Assembly (NCBI GenBank): GCA_945859605.1
Contig: OX243818.1
Coordinates: 34,831,294-34,895,293, forward strand
Origin: Lumbricus rubellus
Lineage: Eukaryota > Annelida > Clitellata > Crassiclitellata > Lumbricidae
Length of the DNA stretch: 64,000 nt
Direction of reading: 5' to 3'
Shown here: one piece after another, positions 1-10,024 of the stretch
Layout: each line of letters starts with the position of its first letter
Numbering within the stretch: position 1 is the stretch's first letter
Made by a program: the position numbers and the translations under genes
Notes under the pieces: generated by a model
Databases searched by the model: none
Told to the model about the DNA's origin: nothing
The model's input: only the letters and a program-made list of their open reading frames with translations

Positions 1-139
1 CTATCTATCTATCTATCTATTTATCTATTTATCTATCTTTCTATCTATTTATCTATCTATTTATCTATATATCTATTTATCTATCTATCTATCTATCTAT
101 CTATTTATCTATCTATCTATTTATCTATCTATCTATCTC
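1..139. repeat. (TATC)n microsatellite
   Basis: Nearly pure TATC/TATT tetranucleotide array that runs off the left edge of the window. No gene is present. Confidence 0.95.
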
Positions 140-149
140 GTTAAATAAC

Positions 150-398
150 TAAAATGAGCTAGAGGTGGGTGATGTTGAGAGTTGAAATGACGAGGGATGT
201 TAGGAGGAATTAGGAAAATAATAAAATGAGCTGGAGGTGGGTAATGTTGAGAGAGTTAAATGACGAGGGATGTGAGGAAAAGAGGAGGAATCAGGAAATA
301 TATATATAATGAGCTGGATGAGAGATGTGAGGAGGAATCAGTAAATAATAAAAGGCGCTAGATGAGAAGAGAAGGAATCAGGAAAATAATAAAATGCG
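150..398. repeat. degenerate tandem repeat, unit about 75 bp
   Basis: Three to four diverged copies of a unit containing AATGAGCTGGAGGTGGG, GATGTGAGGA and GGAATCAGGAAAATAATAAA follow one another. From 399 to 1136 I see no convincing gene, only short open frames on the minus strand. Confidence 0.7.
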
Positions 399-1136
399 AA
401 AATTAACATCTAGGCTTACTATGATCTGATTAATTAAACGTCAGAACAGTATAGCAACATGTACAATTAAAGAAACTAACCAACTTGATGTTCATCCGTA
501 ACGAAGGTCGCTTTGTATCAATGATACAGTTTATTAAGGATGTTCCTCGAATCGTTGTTTTTTCGTCAGAATTATTATCAATTGCTAGGTAGATTGTATC
601 GTTTGAAAACTTAGCCATAGTTCTATCCTTAATGAAGTCAGCCATTTTGAACCGATTTAATACAGCAACTAATATTCGTAAAATCAAAAAATGTAGCCTA
701 CTCTAAATCTACCTGTTTCAAGCCTCGCCCTTATAACACATACGTGTCGTTCAAGGTGTGTGTCTCCAGGTGTTTCATGCATGATAGCCACTTCTTAGCC
801 AGCCAACGGCCTGCATGCTTCGCTGGCCCTGGCTTAGCCGTCCAGTGAAGCTTGATATGAATTCTACCAATGCGTGACGGAGACACGCCAGCTGCTTTTG
901 TCTCGCTCCCAGTCAGGTTGTTGTTGTAATAGACCATATGTACTAAGCGCTCACGAACAAAGGGTCTGTTCGCATCTGCTGTGAGTCAATACCGTATTCT
1001 GCAGTTGTTTTGCATCAGCGTTGATCACCATTACCGTAGCTCCTACCAAGAATGTTAATTGGGTTTTAGCTGATTGTTTCTTCAATTTTAATTGTTTTAT
1101 CTTCAATATCAGGCTTCTTTAAAATCAGCTAGCTAA

Positions 1137-1796
1137 TTAATTTTACATCTACTCGTGGGCCTTCGCGAAATCACGTACGTGACTGGTTGGTACAACATCT
1201 CGGCCGCGCTCGGCAATAATGTCTTCTCAATTCGCCCCACTAGCAATGACGCACCGACAAACGTTATAGTGCCGGACGGATACTATAATGTCAACACACT
1301 CGAAGCCGTTGTCTCAACGTCAGTGCCTGGGTTCAGTGCGAACGTAAATCACGCGACGGGGAGAGCTACTCTAACTCTAACGGATGCCAACTATCAGCTG
1401 AACCTGGCATCAACCGGGGCGATATGGGGTTTCCATATGGAAATTGGATACGGTGATCCCATTGATCAGTGGAAAGGGGTCGGTGTGTATATTGCTTCCT
1501 CCCCGCCAGGTTTCTTCAACAACCGTAACCTTTTCATCCATTTCGACCAGATAAACTCGACCGGCAATCTTCTGAATGGTCGTCAGACTACTCTTCTCCG
1601 CGTAATTCCTACCTCGGGCGAATCATATGGTGCATCGCGCACGGTCACTTTCGAGAAGCCACAATTCCGTCGGCTTCGTGGTGGAAGTATTCAGGAATTA
1701 ACAGTTCGCATATTAGACGCCAACAACTGTGATATATCTGCATCCACACAGCCGTTCTCTGTCACACTCGAAGTGGCCCGCAATAAGCATCAATGA
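1137..1796 (+). CDS. penton-like (single jelly-roll minor capsid) protein, N-terminally truncated relic
   Basis: The frame is open from a TAA at 1134 to TGA at 1796 but has no ATG; the first usable start is GTG at 1155 (213 aa). The translation is beta-rich and can be laid along the penton-like protein of the intact Polinton at 21588: both have NNVF near the N-terminal part, a following VP-G-Y turn and a C-terminal strand pattern ending in a short basic tail. Against that protein it lacks roughly the first 55 residues. It overlaps the next gene by four bases (ATGA), a virus-like compact arrangement unlike host genes. Seen: open frame, packing, similarity to the in-window homologue. Inferred: vertex capsid protein of an old adintovirus/Polinton copy. 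A missing upstream exon is the alternative to truncation. Confidence 0.7.
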   Translation, partial: LILHLLVGLREITYVTGWYNISAALGNNVFSIRPTSNDAPTNVIVPDGYYNVNTLEAVVSTSVPGFSANVNHATGRATLTLTDANYQLNLASTGAIWGFHMEIGYGDPIDQWKGVGVYIASSPPGFFNNRNLFIHFDQINSTGNLLNGRQTTLLRVIPTSGESYGASRTVTFEKPQFRRLRGGSIQELTVRILDANNCDISASTQPFSVTLEVARNKHQ

Positions 1797-2206
1797 GTCT
1801 TTGGGGCCCGGGTTACTTCAGCAAACGCGCGTCAACTGCACAGAAACATGTGCACGACATCTATAAAGGTTCTATGTTGTTTGAGTCGCTTCGTCCTTCA
1901 GATTTAATGCTTGAACCTGAACGCAACCATAGCTTTACAAGAAAAAACGACGATGGAGATGTCCTGCTGCAGCCTGGAATATATAAGTTACTCGTTGTTG
2001 GCACGCGTACTGGTGGTGCGACATTCACGGTTGCCATCCAACCTGGCATCCGGCAGCACTCCGTCTCAATATGGGAGCAGGAATTCGATTTTACAACTGT
2101 AAGAGTGTGCACGAGTGAAACTATGCTGCAGATCGTTGTTTCGCCGACTCAATCTAGTGGGGCTAATTTAGACATAAATGTCACACTCGTTATAGAACGA
2201 TTATAA
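1793..2206 (+). CDS. small beta-rich virion-type protein of unknown function
   Basis: 137-residue frame starting at ATG in a 4-bp overlap with the penton-like gene and ending 2 bp before the next ATG. The first 30 residues are basic and Gly/Tyr-rich (MSLWGPGYFSKR); the remainder alternates hydrophobic and polar residues as in a beta sandwich. I do not recognise the family. By position it matches the gene at 23019 in the intact Polinton, which also lies between penton-like and membrane proteins, but I cannot align the two convincingly. Its intact frame within a three-gene packed block suggests either recent insertion or retained function. Confidence 0.6.
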   Translation: MSLWGPGYFSKRASTAQKHVHDIYKGSMLFESLRPSDLMLEPERNHSFTRKNDDGDVLLQPGIYKLLVVGTRTGGATFTVAIQPGIRQHSVSIWEQEFDFTTVRVCTSETMLQIVVSPTQSSGANLDINVTLVIERL

Positions 2207-2208
2207 TA

Positions 2209-2853
2209 ATGTCGCTATACCAACCACTCGCAGCAGCCCTCCGAGAGAATTCCGAAGAGGTGACAAAGCCCAACTCGCATGAAGCCCGCCTGCAGAAGAT
2301 TAATGAGCTCGAGGCTTTCCTTCGTTCTGAAATCGAGAGTCGCGGCCGCCTCCACAAAAAGTATCGCAGAGCGGCCAAAGTGTTTGACTACTTGATGGGC
2401 GGCCTTTCCACCACCTGTATGGGAATGGGCGGTGGCGGAATTAGCTTGATGGTCACTGGCTTTGGAGTTATCCCGGGTGCCACGCTCGGAGGTGTAGCCA
2501 TATTCTTTGGGGTGCTCGAGGTGGTCAGCATCGTCGCTTCCCGCAAATGTTCGGCTAAAGCCGCGAAACACTCTACTATTCAAACCCTTGCCCTATCGAA
2601 ACTTGACACGATTAAGGAACACGTTTCGAAGGCTATGGAAGACAACGTCGTTAGCAAAGAAGAGTACAAATTGATCGAGGATGAAGTGGAGAAGTATCGC
2701 AAGCTTAAGGAAGAAACCCGGCGCAAGCACATTGGATCGATTTCTAAAATCGATGATCAGGAAAAAAACGAGCTGCTCAAGCAGGGGCGCGAGGATGCCC
2801 TTGCTTCGCTCATGAAAAATCTCGCCGGCGCCTCCAAGTCTCCATCGCCATAG
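2209..2853 (+). CDS. coiled-coil/hydrophobic-hairpin membrane protein of adintovirus/Polinton type
   Basis: 214 residues: an N-terminal charged helix (about 25-60), a strongly hydrophobic Gly-rich stretch (about 65-110, with GMGGGGISLMVTGFG), then a charged helical C-terminal half. It aligns along its whole length with the protein at 23447-24145 of the intact element: shared features include ARLQKI/YRLQKI, HKKYRR/SKKYHR, the glycine-rich hydrophobic core, a KAxKHxxI(Q/K)TLA block, SKLDTIKEHVSKA, and a closing LLKQGRED/LIDRGREE. Likely a membrane-active minor virion protein, by analogy with the family's position beside capsid genes. The frame is intact and separated from its neighbour by two bases. 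Confidence 0.75.
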   Translation: MSLYQPLAAALRENSEEVTKPNSHEARLQKINELEAFLRSEIESRGRLHKKYRRAAKVFDYLMGGLSTTCMGMGGGGISLMVTGFGVIPGATLGGVAIFFGVLEVVSIVASRKCSAKAAKHSTIQTLALSKLDTIKEHVSKAMEDNVVSKEEYKLIEDEVEKYRKLKEETRRKHIGSISKIDDQEKNELLKQGREDALASLMKNLAGASKSPSP

Positions 2854-2968
2854 ACTGCATCTGCAGCAGGGATGAGCCTGTTCTTATAACACCGTCTGCT
2901 CCTCCCCCCTACATTTGAGCTTGTTAGAGAACGAAAAAAATCTTTTTTTTAAAAGTCCGGTAAGGTAT

Positions 2969-3346
2969 CTACTTTTTACACCGCCATACATACATAATGC
3001 AGTCGCGTATATCTGGAGTAAGTTCGACCGCTGTACCTCGACATATACAACCATATTGCACATTTTTGTACGTTTCTGGACTATCTTGAATGTAGGCAGT
3101 TAATCCTTGCAAGGTCGAACATGAGACACCCATGATAGCATAAGTATTCCATAGGATAGTTTTATTCGCATCATCAGGATACAGTGGAGTCATTGTAATG
3201 GAATCGTCAATACTTGAATATTTCATCAATTTGATATGATCGCACCCGTTAAAAGGCGAGGGGTTGACAATAATTTCATTCGAGAGCCTTCTACCTTCTG
3301 CGGTCAGTACGGCCAGTAGTATTAACGCAAAGTGAAAGCCAGCCAT
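2969..3346 (-). CDS. putative small secreted cysteine-rich protein
   Basis: 125-residue frame with ATG in a good context (ACAATGG). Residues 1-18 (MAGFHFALILLAVLTAEG) form a typical signal peptide: short N-region, hydrophobic core, small residues at the probable cleavage site. The mature part has six cysteines, including a CIC pair near the C-terminus and a last Cys just before the terminal KK, consistent with disulfide bonding and secretion. Family not recognised; a cytokine-like fold is possible but unsupported. It lies 115 bp from the virus-like block on the opposite strand, so it may be viral cargo or a host gene next to an insertion. Confidence 0.5.
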   Translation of the reverse strand: MAGFHFALILLAVLTAEGRRLSNEIIVNPSPFNGCDHIKLMKYSSIDDSITMTPLYPDDANKTILWNTYAIMGVSCSTLQGLTAYIQDSPETYKNVQYGCICRGTAVELTPDIRDCIMYVWRCKK

Positions 3347-6300
3347 TGTATTTATTTGAGTCTGTCTCTGTTTAACTGCGAATTCTGACGGGTCGCGCCA
3401 CTACGATTTACGTTCCTTAAGTGTTTGTTACTTTCGTGTGCCTGCTAGCTCTCTGGCCACCGACGCGGTAGGCTTAATAGCTGCTTAGCCTAGCAAACCG
3501 CGTGGGTCTGTTGATCCGGTATTGAATAAAAATAATGCACGGCTTCTGATACGTTCTCCTACTATACTAGTGTGACAGTTTTTAAAAACGTGACAACTTT
3601 TCAGAAAATCAGTCACACTTGTCACACCCGGACCTGTATGTAGGCCTACGCCCAGCCGCATACAGCTGTTGCATTTATAGCCTTACTGTTAAGTCAGTTT
3701 TAAAACATGGCGTACTGGTACAGGTTGCACAGCATTGCATCAGCCTTCTAGCATGTTCTCCTACACGAGTATAAAAGAAACGATGCAGCGTGATTATACG
3801 TTTACATAGGAGGACAGCCGACATATTTTCAAGTTTTTTTTGCCACATCGGTGCTGTTTTCAAACCCGCCTTTTACATCTACTCGGCGACCTTTTTTTTA
3901 GCCATTTACCCCCCCCCAAAATTCAAAATCATACCATTTGTAGGCCTACATATTTTTGTGTCTGACGACCTGGGCTTTTTAGTTGTTTGCCCAAAAATTG
4001 TTAAATTCGCTACCCGGCTGAGACCCGACGCCAGCAGGTCACAAAAATCAATGCCGGGTCGCAGACCCTGACAGACCCGGTTCACTTTCAGCCATGGCCT
4101 AGCCTGCATGTACACTAGTTGTTGTGACTCGTTTTATTTACAAACTCGCTCTTTTGGAGTCTTTCCCAACACACCCAATCACTGTCATTTGGGAGAATGG
4201 CCTCATTATTGGGCTATTGCTGCCAAGCCATTAAAGTTGCCAATATCATCACAGTAAAGATTATGGTGAGAAGCGCGGAACCCTTAAAAAGAAAGCCCAC
4301 AGGTCAAAATCTTGGGATGTGAAGCTGAGGAGACACCGAGACCGCATGATGCAACAGTGGTAATCAGTACTGTAATGATAGTAGTGTGGTGGTAGCCTAC
4401 TTAGTGCACTGCTACAATCATGATAATTATGATTGGTTGAAGAGTTTGGTTTTCAGTCAAGAGTTCCACTAGGTGGAAAGTAGCAGAAGTGAGTGTAAGT
4501 GAATGAGGTGAAATTAAAAGGCAAGGTAGCCTACACTTATATGAGCAAACTGGCGGGGGTTGTATGTGAGTTCGTTCTAAAGACTGCAGATATTAAAACA
4601 ATGTGAACAAAAGAAACAGGGAGGGGCGCCAATTTCGTTGTTCGTGCCCAGGCGCCAAATAACCTAGCTACGCCCCTGCCCACGGCGGCTGCAGATTTGT
4701 TGACCTTTCCCTAATGTCTGTATGTGGTTGGGGGACGGAGTCTCAGAGATGCTTAACTGCAGGTCTGCCCAAATATTTCATAAATATTTCAGATATATAA
4801 TTATAAATGTCTACTGTGTTATCCATAATTGTTTATCCACAATGAGCAATTTTGCTAAGACAACATCTTAAAATGCTACCCATGCAGTGAGGAAATTCGA
4901 AAATTTTAACGTCAGGGACATATTTTATTGAACTCTTCAACCAGGTCTTTCAGCAATGAAAATATGATAAACATTTCTTGAGATGATAGCTTAAAATGTT
5001 ACCATTCTTAGTGTGGAGATTTAAAAATTTAAACAACAGGAGGGGCTCTTTCTGAAGTCACAAACCACGACTATCAGCACTGAGGTGATGAGACATTTAG
5101 ATAAAATTGGGAGGGGATATTTATTGAACTCTTAAACCATGTCTTTCAGCAATGAAATTATGAGAGATTTTTGCTGCGATGACAGCTCAATATAATACTA
5201 TAACAGGAGGCCTACTGTTAGGAAATTTGACAGATTTAAGCAATAGGATGCGACACTTTTGAAGTCTTAGACCACGACTATCCGCACTGCAATGATGAGT
5301 AGCCTATTTTGCTCTAATGACATTCAAAAATTGCAGTGCGAAAAAAAATTAAACATTTAGATAATGGGGTAGGGCATATCTTCTACCCCCAAACTCCTCC
5401 TTTTGCTAGTGGCTCAACAATAAGCAATGGTTGCAAAATACACACAAGTATAGGAAAAGCCTTCACAGATTCAGTTTTCAAAATTAGGAAATTACACATT
5501 TTGGGTGAGTTGAGCCCGTAAAACCCCTACATATGACATGCCCCTAGAATTTTCCTATACAATTAAAGGCCTACCCATATGACAGTGTACTTATAAACTT
5601 GTTAGGCTATAGCCTACGCCGCTATTATAATAGGTCTAAACTTGTAACTTTTGTGATTATAGTAAAGACGAAACCCATTTCATTTACAATAAAATTTTGA
5701 CATTCTTATATTGGTAGTCTGCGACTCTGCAAAACGACTTCTTATTTCAGTTTTCATGATTTTATCGTTGATAAATAGCTGGCGAAAAGGAGCCTAAAAG
5801 GGCTCCAGTTTAGGTCAACACATCTAAAAATGCCCTGGTGGCCCAGCCAGACCCCGCTGGGGGAGCTACCCCTAGTCGGCACGGGTTTCGTGCCTTCGGC
5901 ATTCGCAGCGTCTCGCTTTCGGCACTTGCAATAATTATGAGCTCCCTGAAGGAAAATGTTATATAGCCTAGTTGCGCCCCTAGGAGGGAGGAAGGACTTA
6001 GGGCTTCAGCCCCCAAGCCAAAAATCTTGGCGCCGCCACTGCCTGGATCTTGGATTGGAACAGAGAAAAATTTTGCCAACGGTCGCCAAAATTTGTGGTC
6101 TTGAAAAAAATTTCTTCGCTGGTCGCCGAAAAAGTTTATGACCTTTTTAGTCGTCCGGTCGAATATATCATCACACCTCTAATCACATTGCTGATTTTCT
6201 CTCTCGTCATGTCCCACTCTATGCCCTAACAAATTCTTTAAACCGAATGGGGGGTCACGTCCCATGCAATTTTCACTGAAGACCATGGCTGGATTGCCCC

Positions 6301-6351
6301 CGTGGATCCGCCCCTGATAGTGCAATTATAGGCTATAGGACGCGATTGTAA
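3347..6351. other. gene-poor region with degraded repeats
   Basis: No convincing gene. It contains hAT-like terminal words such as TACGCCCCTG (about 4672) and GGATCCGCCCCTG (about 6304), and many GTAGGCCTAC-like words. Short open frames here do not look coding. Confidence 0.6.
4870..5320. repeat. degenerate tandem repeat, period about 200 bp
   Basis: ATTGAACTCTTCAACCAGG...TTTCAGCAATGAAAATATGA near 4927 recurs near 5124, and CCACGACTATCAGCACTG near 5067 recurs near 5271, giving two to three diverged copies of a unit of about 200 bp. Confidence 0.6.
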
Positions 6352-6654
6352 TTAACCCGTTTAGGATCAAAACTTTATTAAGCAAAATTTTTATGAACTA
6401 TGCTGTTATTATGGACCTAAAAAATAATGTTTCAACGTATGCATATTGTTTTTTGACAAATCTCAAATATCATATGCAAAACGGCATATGTTCGTTTTAC
6501 GAACATTAGGCTAATAGGCTACTGACAGCACGTGCCATATCGAACATGCACGAAATGACATTACAGCCCAATAAAGTAATAAAAGGGACATCTACCGTAA
6601 AAAATAGTCTGAAATGTAATATTTTCAGCTGAAAAAAATATACTAACAAACATG

Positions 6655-6850
6655 TATAATACATACACACATACATACACACATACTTACGTACATACAT
6701 ACGTACATACATACGAACATACATACATACATGCTTACACACATACATACATGTACATACATGCATACGCACGTAAGTACATACATACATACATACATAC
6801 ATACATACATACATACATACATGCACACATACATACATACATACATACAT
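6655..6850. repeat. (ATAC)n microsatellite
   Basis: Imperfect CATA/ACAT tetranucleotide array. Long Tyr/Met/Cys/Val or Thr/His/Ile frames across it are repeat translations, not genes. Confidence 0.95.
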
Positions 6851-6967
6851 GTGGCGATTCATGCTTTCATCGTCACTTGATTACTATACATGTTTTTATT
6901 ACATGTATTTATGTAGCGCCTGTGCTTTTTAATGCCCTGTCTAGATTCCTTTGGAGTTAGTCATCCA

Positions 6968-7118
6968 CCCCCCACACACACCCTCCACGCAGATTCCTGT
7001 GGTAGGTCCCGCCCGACAAAGCTCCATTGTCTTAATATTAATCCCCCCACACACCCTCCACGCAGATCCCTGTGGTAGGTCCTGCCCGACAAAAGCCCAT
7101 TGTATTATTATTAATTAT
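6968..7118. repeat. two tandem copies of a unit of about 75 bp
   Basis: CCACACACACCCTCCACGCA, CTGTGGTAGGTCC and GCCCGACAAA occur twice, spaced about 75 bp. Confidence 0.85.
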
Positions 7119-7559
7119 TCTGCCCCAGCCGTTCGCATATCGAGGATAACTGCAGACCCCAGCCTCAAAGAACCGCTGGGATGAAGACGAATGTATTATT
7201 TTGAATAATGAGGGATTTATGCACGGGTATGGAACCGACCTCATCGGCCCTAAGTTTAATCGTTTCCAGACCCGGCGGTCTGCTGGGTGCATATAAGGAA
7301 CCCCCTGAGATCCCTCTGGGCTCTCAGTCGAAGATGTTGTCCTAGGAAGGGGCACTCGCCAGAATTTCTGTGGAAGAAGGACTGAACCCGGCAGTCACGA
7401 CCGACTGGCCGTAAGAAGGAGGAGGAAGAGCGATCGAGGCCGGCGGTTAACTGATGACGAGAGGCCGTCTGCTGCATCGTCTAGTTTCTGCCCCAGTGCT
7501 TCCCGTCTCTGCTCCGTCGTCAGAGGTAACATGCCTGACGACGGCCTCCGCCAGGATTC

Positions 7560-7740
7560 CCCGTCATCCAGGAAGGAAGACATCCACCGTACGTCCCGTC
7601 TGAAGCAAGAGACAGTCCACTCCCCACGTTCGTCTGAAGGAAGACATCCACCGTCCGTCTGAGGCAAGAGACCGTCCACCCCCCATTCGTCTGAAGCAAG
7701 AGACAGTCCACTCCCCCCCCCGTCCGTCCGAAGAGAGACT
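7560..7740. repeat. minisatellite, about 30-60 bp unit
   Basis: Alternating CGTCTGAAGCAAGAGACAG, TCCACTCCCC and GAAGACATCCACCGT modules recur several times. The open frames on the minus strand here (Gly/Trp/Ser-rich) are translations of the repeat. Confidence 0.8.
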
Positions 7741-8049
7741 TCCGGTCATTGTTCGTCCATTGATTGACGTTGCCCTGAACTTGAAGGTATGTGAGAAGCT
7801 AGATTAAGAAGCCCGAGATTTAGTGTCCCTGGCCTAGTAGTAGCCCTGGGGAAATTCTTGTTTCTTTTATTTATTCCAAATTATTATCGATATTATTATT
7901 CTTATTATTACGATTATTAACGATTTCGCATTTCTATGTTTCTGTAGTAGCAAAGCTTATAGTTGCATCAGAATTGCATATCTTATGTGTTTGAACTATT
8001 GTTTGCTTTATATTAAATCCATAAACTCAATTGACTGTTTCTGTGAATA

Positions 8050-9882
8050 ATGGCTCTGCTAGGAATTAGCCGAGAAGAGGAAGAGGCTCTTGAGAGTTTA
8101 ATGCCGATTTTAGAAGGTATGCTTCGGGAGGTGCAGGATTTGACCCGGCGTCTGAGGCTGATAGAAACCCCTCCGACCATGTCCACCACTCTAGCTAGAA
8201 AGACTGTTGCTGAACGACATGAACCTGTTTGTGGTCAGACTTACTCGAGCCAACCAGGACCTCTGTTTCGCTGTCGCCTAGGACAGACTGCACGAGGCCA
8301 CCCTTACTGTAGACCTCCTAGCATGCATTCACGTTTATGTAGCGCCTTATCAGATCACCACCAACTTTCCTCAAGACCTGCAGTTCAACAACAGCACGGA
8401 ACGCCCTTCCCGGTGGCCAAGTCGAATGTATGGCTTGGCGCTAGGGGGGGCAACCGTTACAAATGGCGCAGCCGACAGGGTGTTAATCAATTAGGGATTA
8501 ACGACGCAGGTGATGAAAGATTGGTTCTGATTGAAGGAAGATTTGGTTTTGCATGTTCAGATGATAGCGAAAGTGAAATTGGAAGAGTAATGGAACGAGG
8601 AGTGGAGGAAGATTTGATTGGAGGGAGAGGTTTTGATAGGCCTAATGTTTTTAATGTTGATGGCTATCATTCTCAATCATTTGATTCATTGCATGACTCT
8701 CTAAGGATAGAAACAGAGCTTAGCAATAGTGAAATGCGAACTCGTGTTGTTAAAGGGCGAAATTGTGGGTTCTTTGTTGACAATTCACGTTCTACGTTGG
8801 GTTATGGGTCCGACCCGGAATTTCCCAAAACCCATGCCACCAGCTTTCCCCCTGCCCAACCAAAACTTCTGCCTGAGTCGCACCTGCAGCCGTCGACACC
8901 CCTTGTCTACAAGAAAACCGCACGGAGTGGAGGTTCAGCCGAAACTTTCCGCTCATTGCAACCGAGAGACACTGAGACCGTTCATCGCCATTCGTCCCAC
9001 TCATCTTCAACTCCCGTCGCCACGGTGTACAGACAAATCTACGACAAGCCGAGTTTTTCTGAACGTGAAAACTGTAGCAGAACTTTGGTTCCAGTGCGAT
9101 CGTCTGACATTCGGTTCCAGCTGGGCCATGCGCGAAATCCCGAATCAACCGATGCTGCAAGAGTCGACCAATTCTTCGTTCCAAAATGGCCGCCAACCGC
9201 ATTTGATCACTCCTCCAAATTCACTCACCCGGGTGAACAAAGATGTGCTGTCCAGCGGGACAGAACAGTCCAACAGAGAGACTTAGACGAGTTCTATGCA
9301 CTTCCCGCTCCAGCTTTTCAACGCCAGCCTGACTTCAAACCGCGCCTGCCTCGGACGTCACCACCAACACAACCCTCTTTGGTGCTCCATAGCTGGGGTG
9401 AAGAGATCGAGTTTCCGCCTGCAGTCACCATCTCAGCCTCCGCAGCTTTTCCTACCGCTGAGCTTCGAACACCCCCGCCCACCGCCACTGGAACAACCAC
9501 GTCGCCTGCAGCGCCTGCAGTCGTCGTCGTCGTCTTCGCTATGGCCTGCTTGTCTCAACTGACAAGGCAGGACAACTACGGTGCTTCGGCTGAAGCCTTC
9601 GAAGCCCCGCCCACTGCCGCTGGAACCACAACAACAACAACTTCAGCTTCGTCGGTAGCCGCCGCCTTGGCAGCTATCGTTGCAGCCGAGTCTAATGAAC
9701 CCCCAGCAATAACCACGTCGCCAACAACCAACCCTGCTGACAACAAGTCGCTGTCCTCATCGTCGTGCCTTGTACCCAATCCACCGTTCAATCCAGAACA
9801 ATACAGCACGGAACGCCTCTCCTGGTGCCCAGGTCGAATGTATGGCTTGGCGTCCGGGGGGGTAACCGTTTCAAACACATAA
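8050..9882 (+). CDS. 610-codon open frame within the LTR-retroelement remnant; function unknown
   Basis: The longest frame outside the Polinton. Residues 1-45 (MALLGISREEEEALESLMPI...) are charged and probably helical. The middle is mixed and the C-terminal 170 residues are Ala/Thr/Ser/Pro low complexity. No domain was recognised. The frame runs through the LTR-like end and the PBS-like site, and its last residues read through a second LTR-like end. It therefore may be an accidental frame across an element rather than a gene, or a gag-like remnant. Only the first 45 codons look strongly coding. Confidence 0.3.
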   Translation: MALLGISREEEEALESLMPILEGMLREVQDLTRRLRLIETPPTMSTTLARKTVAERHEPVCGQTYSSQPGPLFRCRLGQTARGHPYCRPPSMHSRLCSALSDHHQLSSRPAVQQQHGTPFPVAKSNVWLGARGGNRYKWRSRQGVNQLGINDAGDERLVLIEGRFGFACSDDSESEIGRVMERGVEEDLIGGRGFDRPNVFNVDGYHSQSFDSLHDSLRIETELSNSEMRTRVVKGRNCGFFVDNSRSTLGYGSDPEFPKTHATSFPPAQPKLLPESHLQPSTPLVYKKTARSGGSAETFRSLQPRDTETVHRHSSHSSSTPVATVYRQIYDKPSFSERENCSRTLVPVRSSDIRFQLGHARNPESTDAARVDQFFVPKWPPTAFDHSSKFTHPGEQRCAVQRDRTVQQRDLDEFYALPAPAFQRQPDFKPRLPRTSPPTQPSLVLHSWGEEIEFPPAVTISASAAFPTAELRTPPPTATGTTTSPAAPAVVVVVFAMACLSQLTRQDNYGASAEAFEAPPTAAGTTTTTTSASSVAAALAAIVAAESNEPPAITTSPTTNPADNKSLSSSSCLVPNPPFNPEQYSTERLSWCPGRMYGLASGGVTVSNT

Positions 9883-9974
9883 GATATGCAAGATGTCTTC
9901 TAAAATGAATTAAACGAATTAGACGAATTAAAGAACAAGTCGAATGTATGGCTTGGCGCTAGGGGGGGCAACCG

Positions 9975-10024
9975 TTACATACATACATACATATACATAC
10001 ATACATACATACATACATACATAC
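9975..10024. repeat. (ATAC)n microsatellite
   Basis: Short ATAC array between the LTR-like end and the next transposon end. Confidence 0.9.

Larger units (their letters stand above)
6851..9979 (+). mobile_element. LTR-retroelement remnant (Gypsy-like), set in an ATAC microsatellite
   Basis: The word CGAATGTATGGCTTGGCGCT followed by a G run, CAACCGTTACA occurs at 8424-8460 and again at 9943-9979, with a diverged copy at 9836-9873. Such repeated sequence ending in CA is expected of LTR 3' ends. Directly after the first copy comes AATGGCGCAGCCGACAGGG, which looks like a tRNA primer-binding site of the TGGCGC type. Both outer flanks are ATAC repeat. LTR starts cannot be placed, and no protease, reverse transcriptase or integrase remains, so this is a nonautonomous or deleted element. 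Confidence 0.45.

Noticed and set aside
2969..3346. IL-17-like cytokine assignment for the secreted protein
   Set aside because: The CIC pair is suggestive, but cysteine spacing and surrounding residues do not fit clearly; left as unknown.
1141..3885. Identical 15-mer TTTTACATCTACTCG at 1141 and 3871, possible duplication around the virus-like block
   Set aside because: A shared 15-mer is expected by chance in a window of this size and the flanks do not match.
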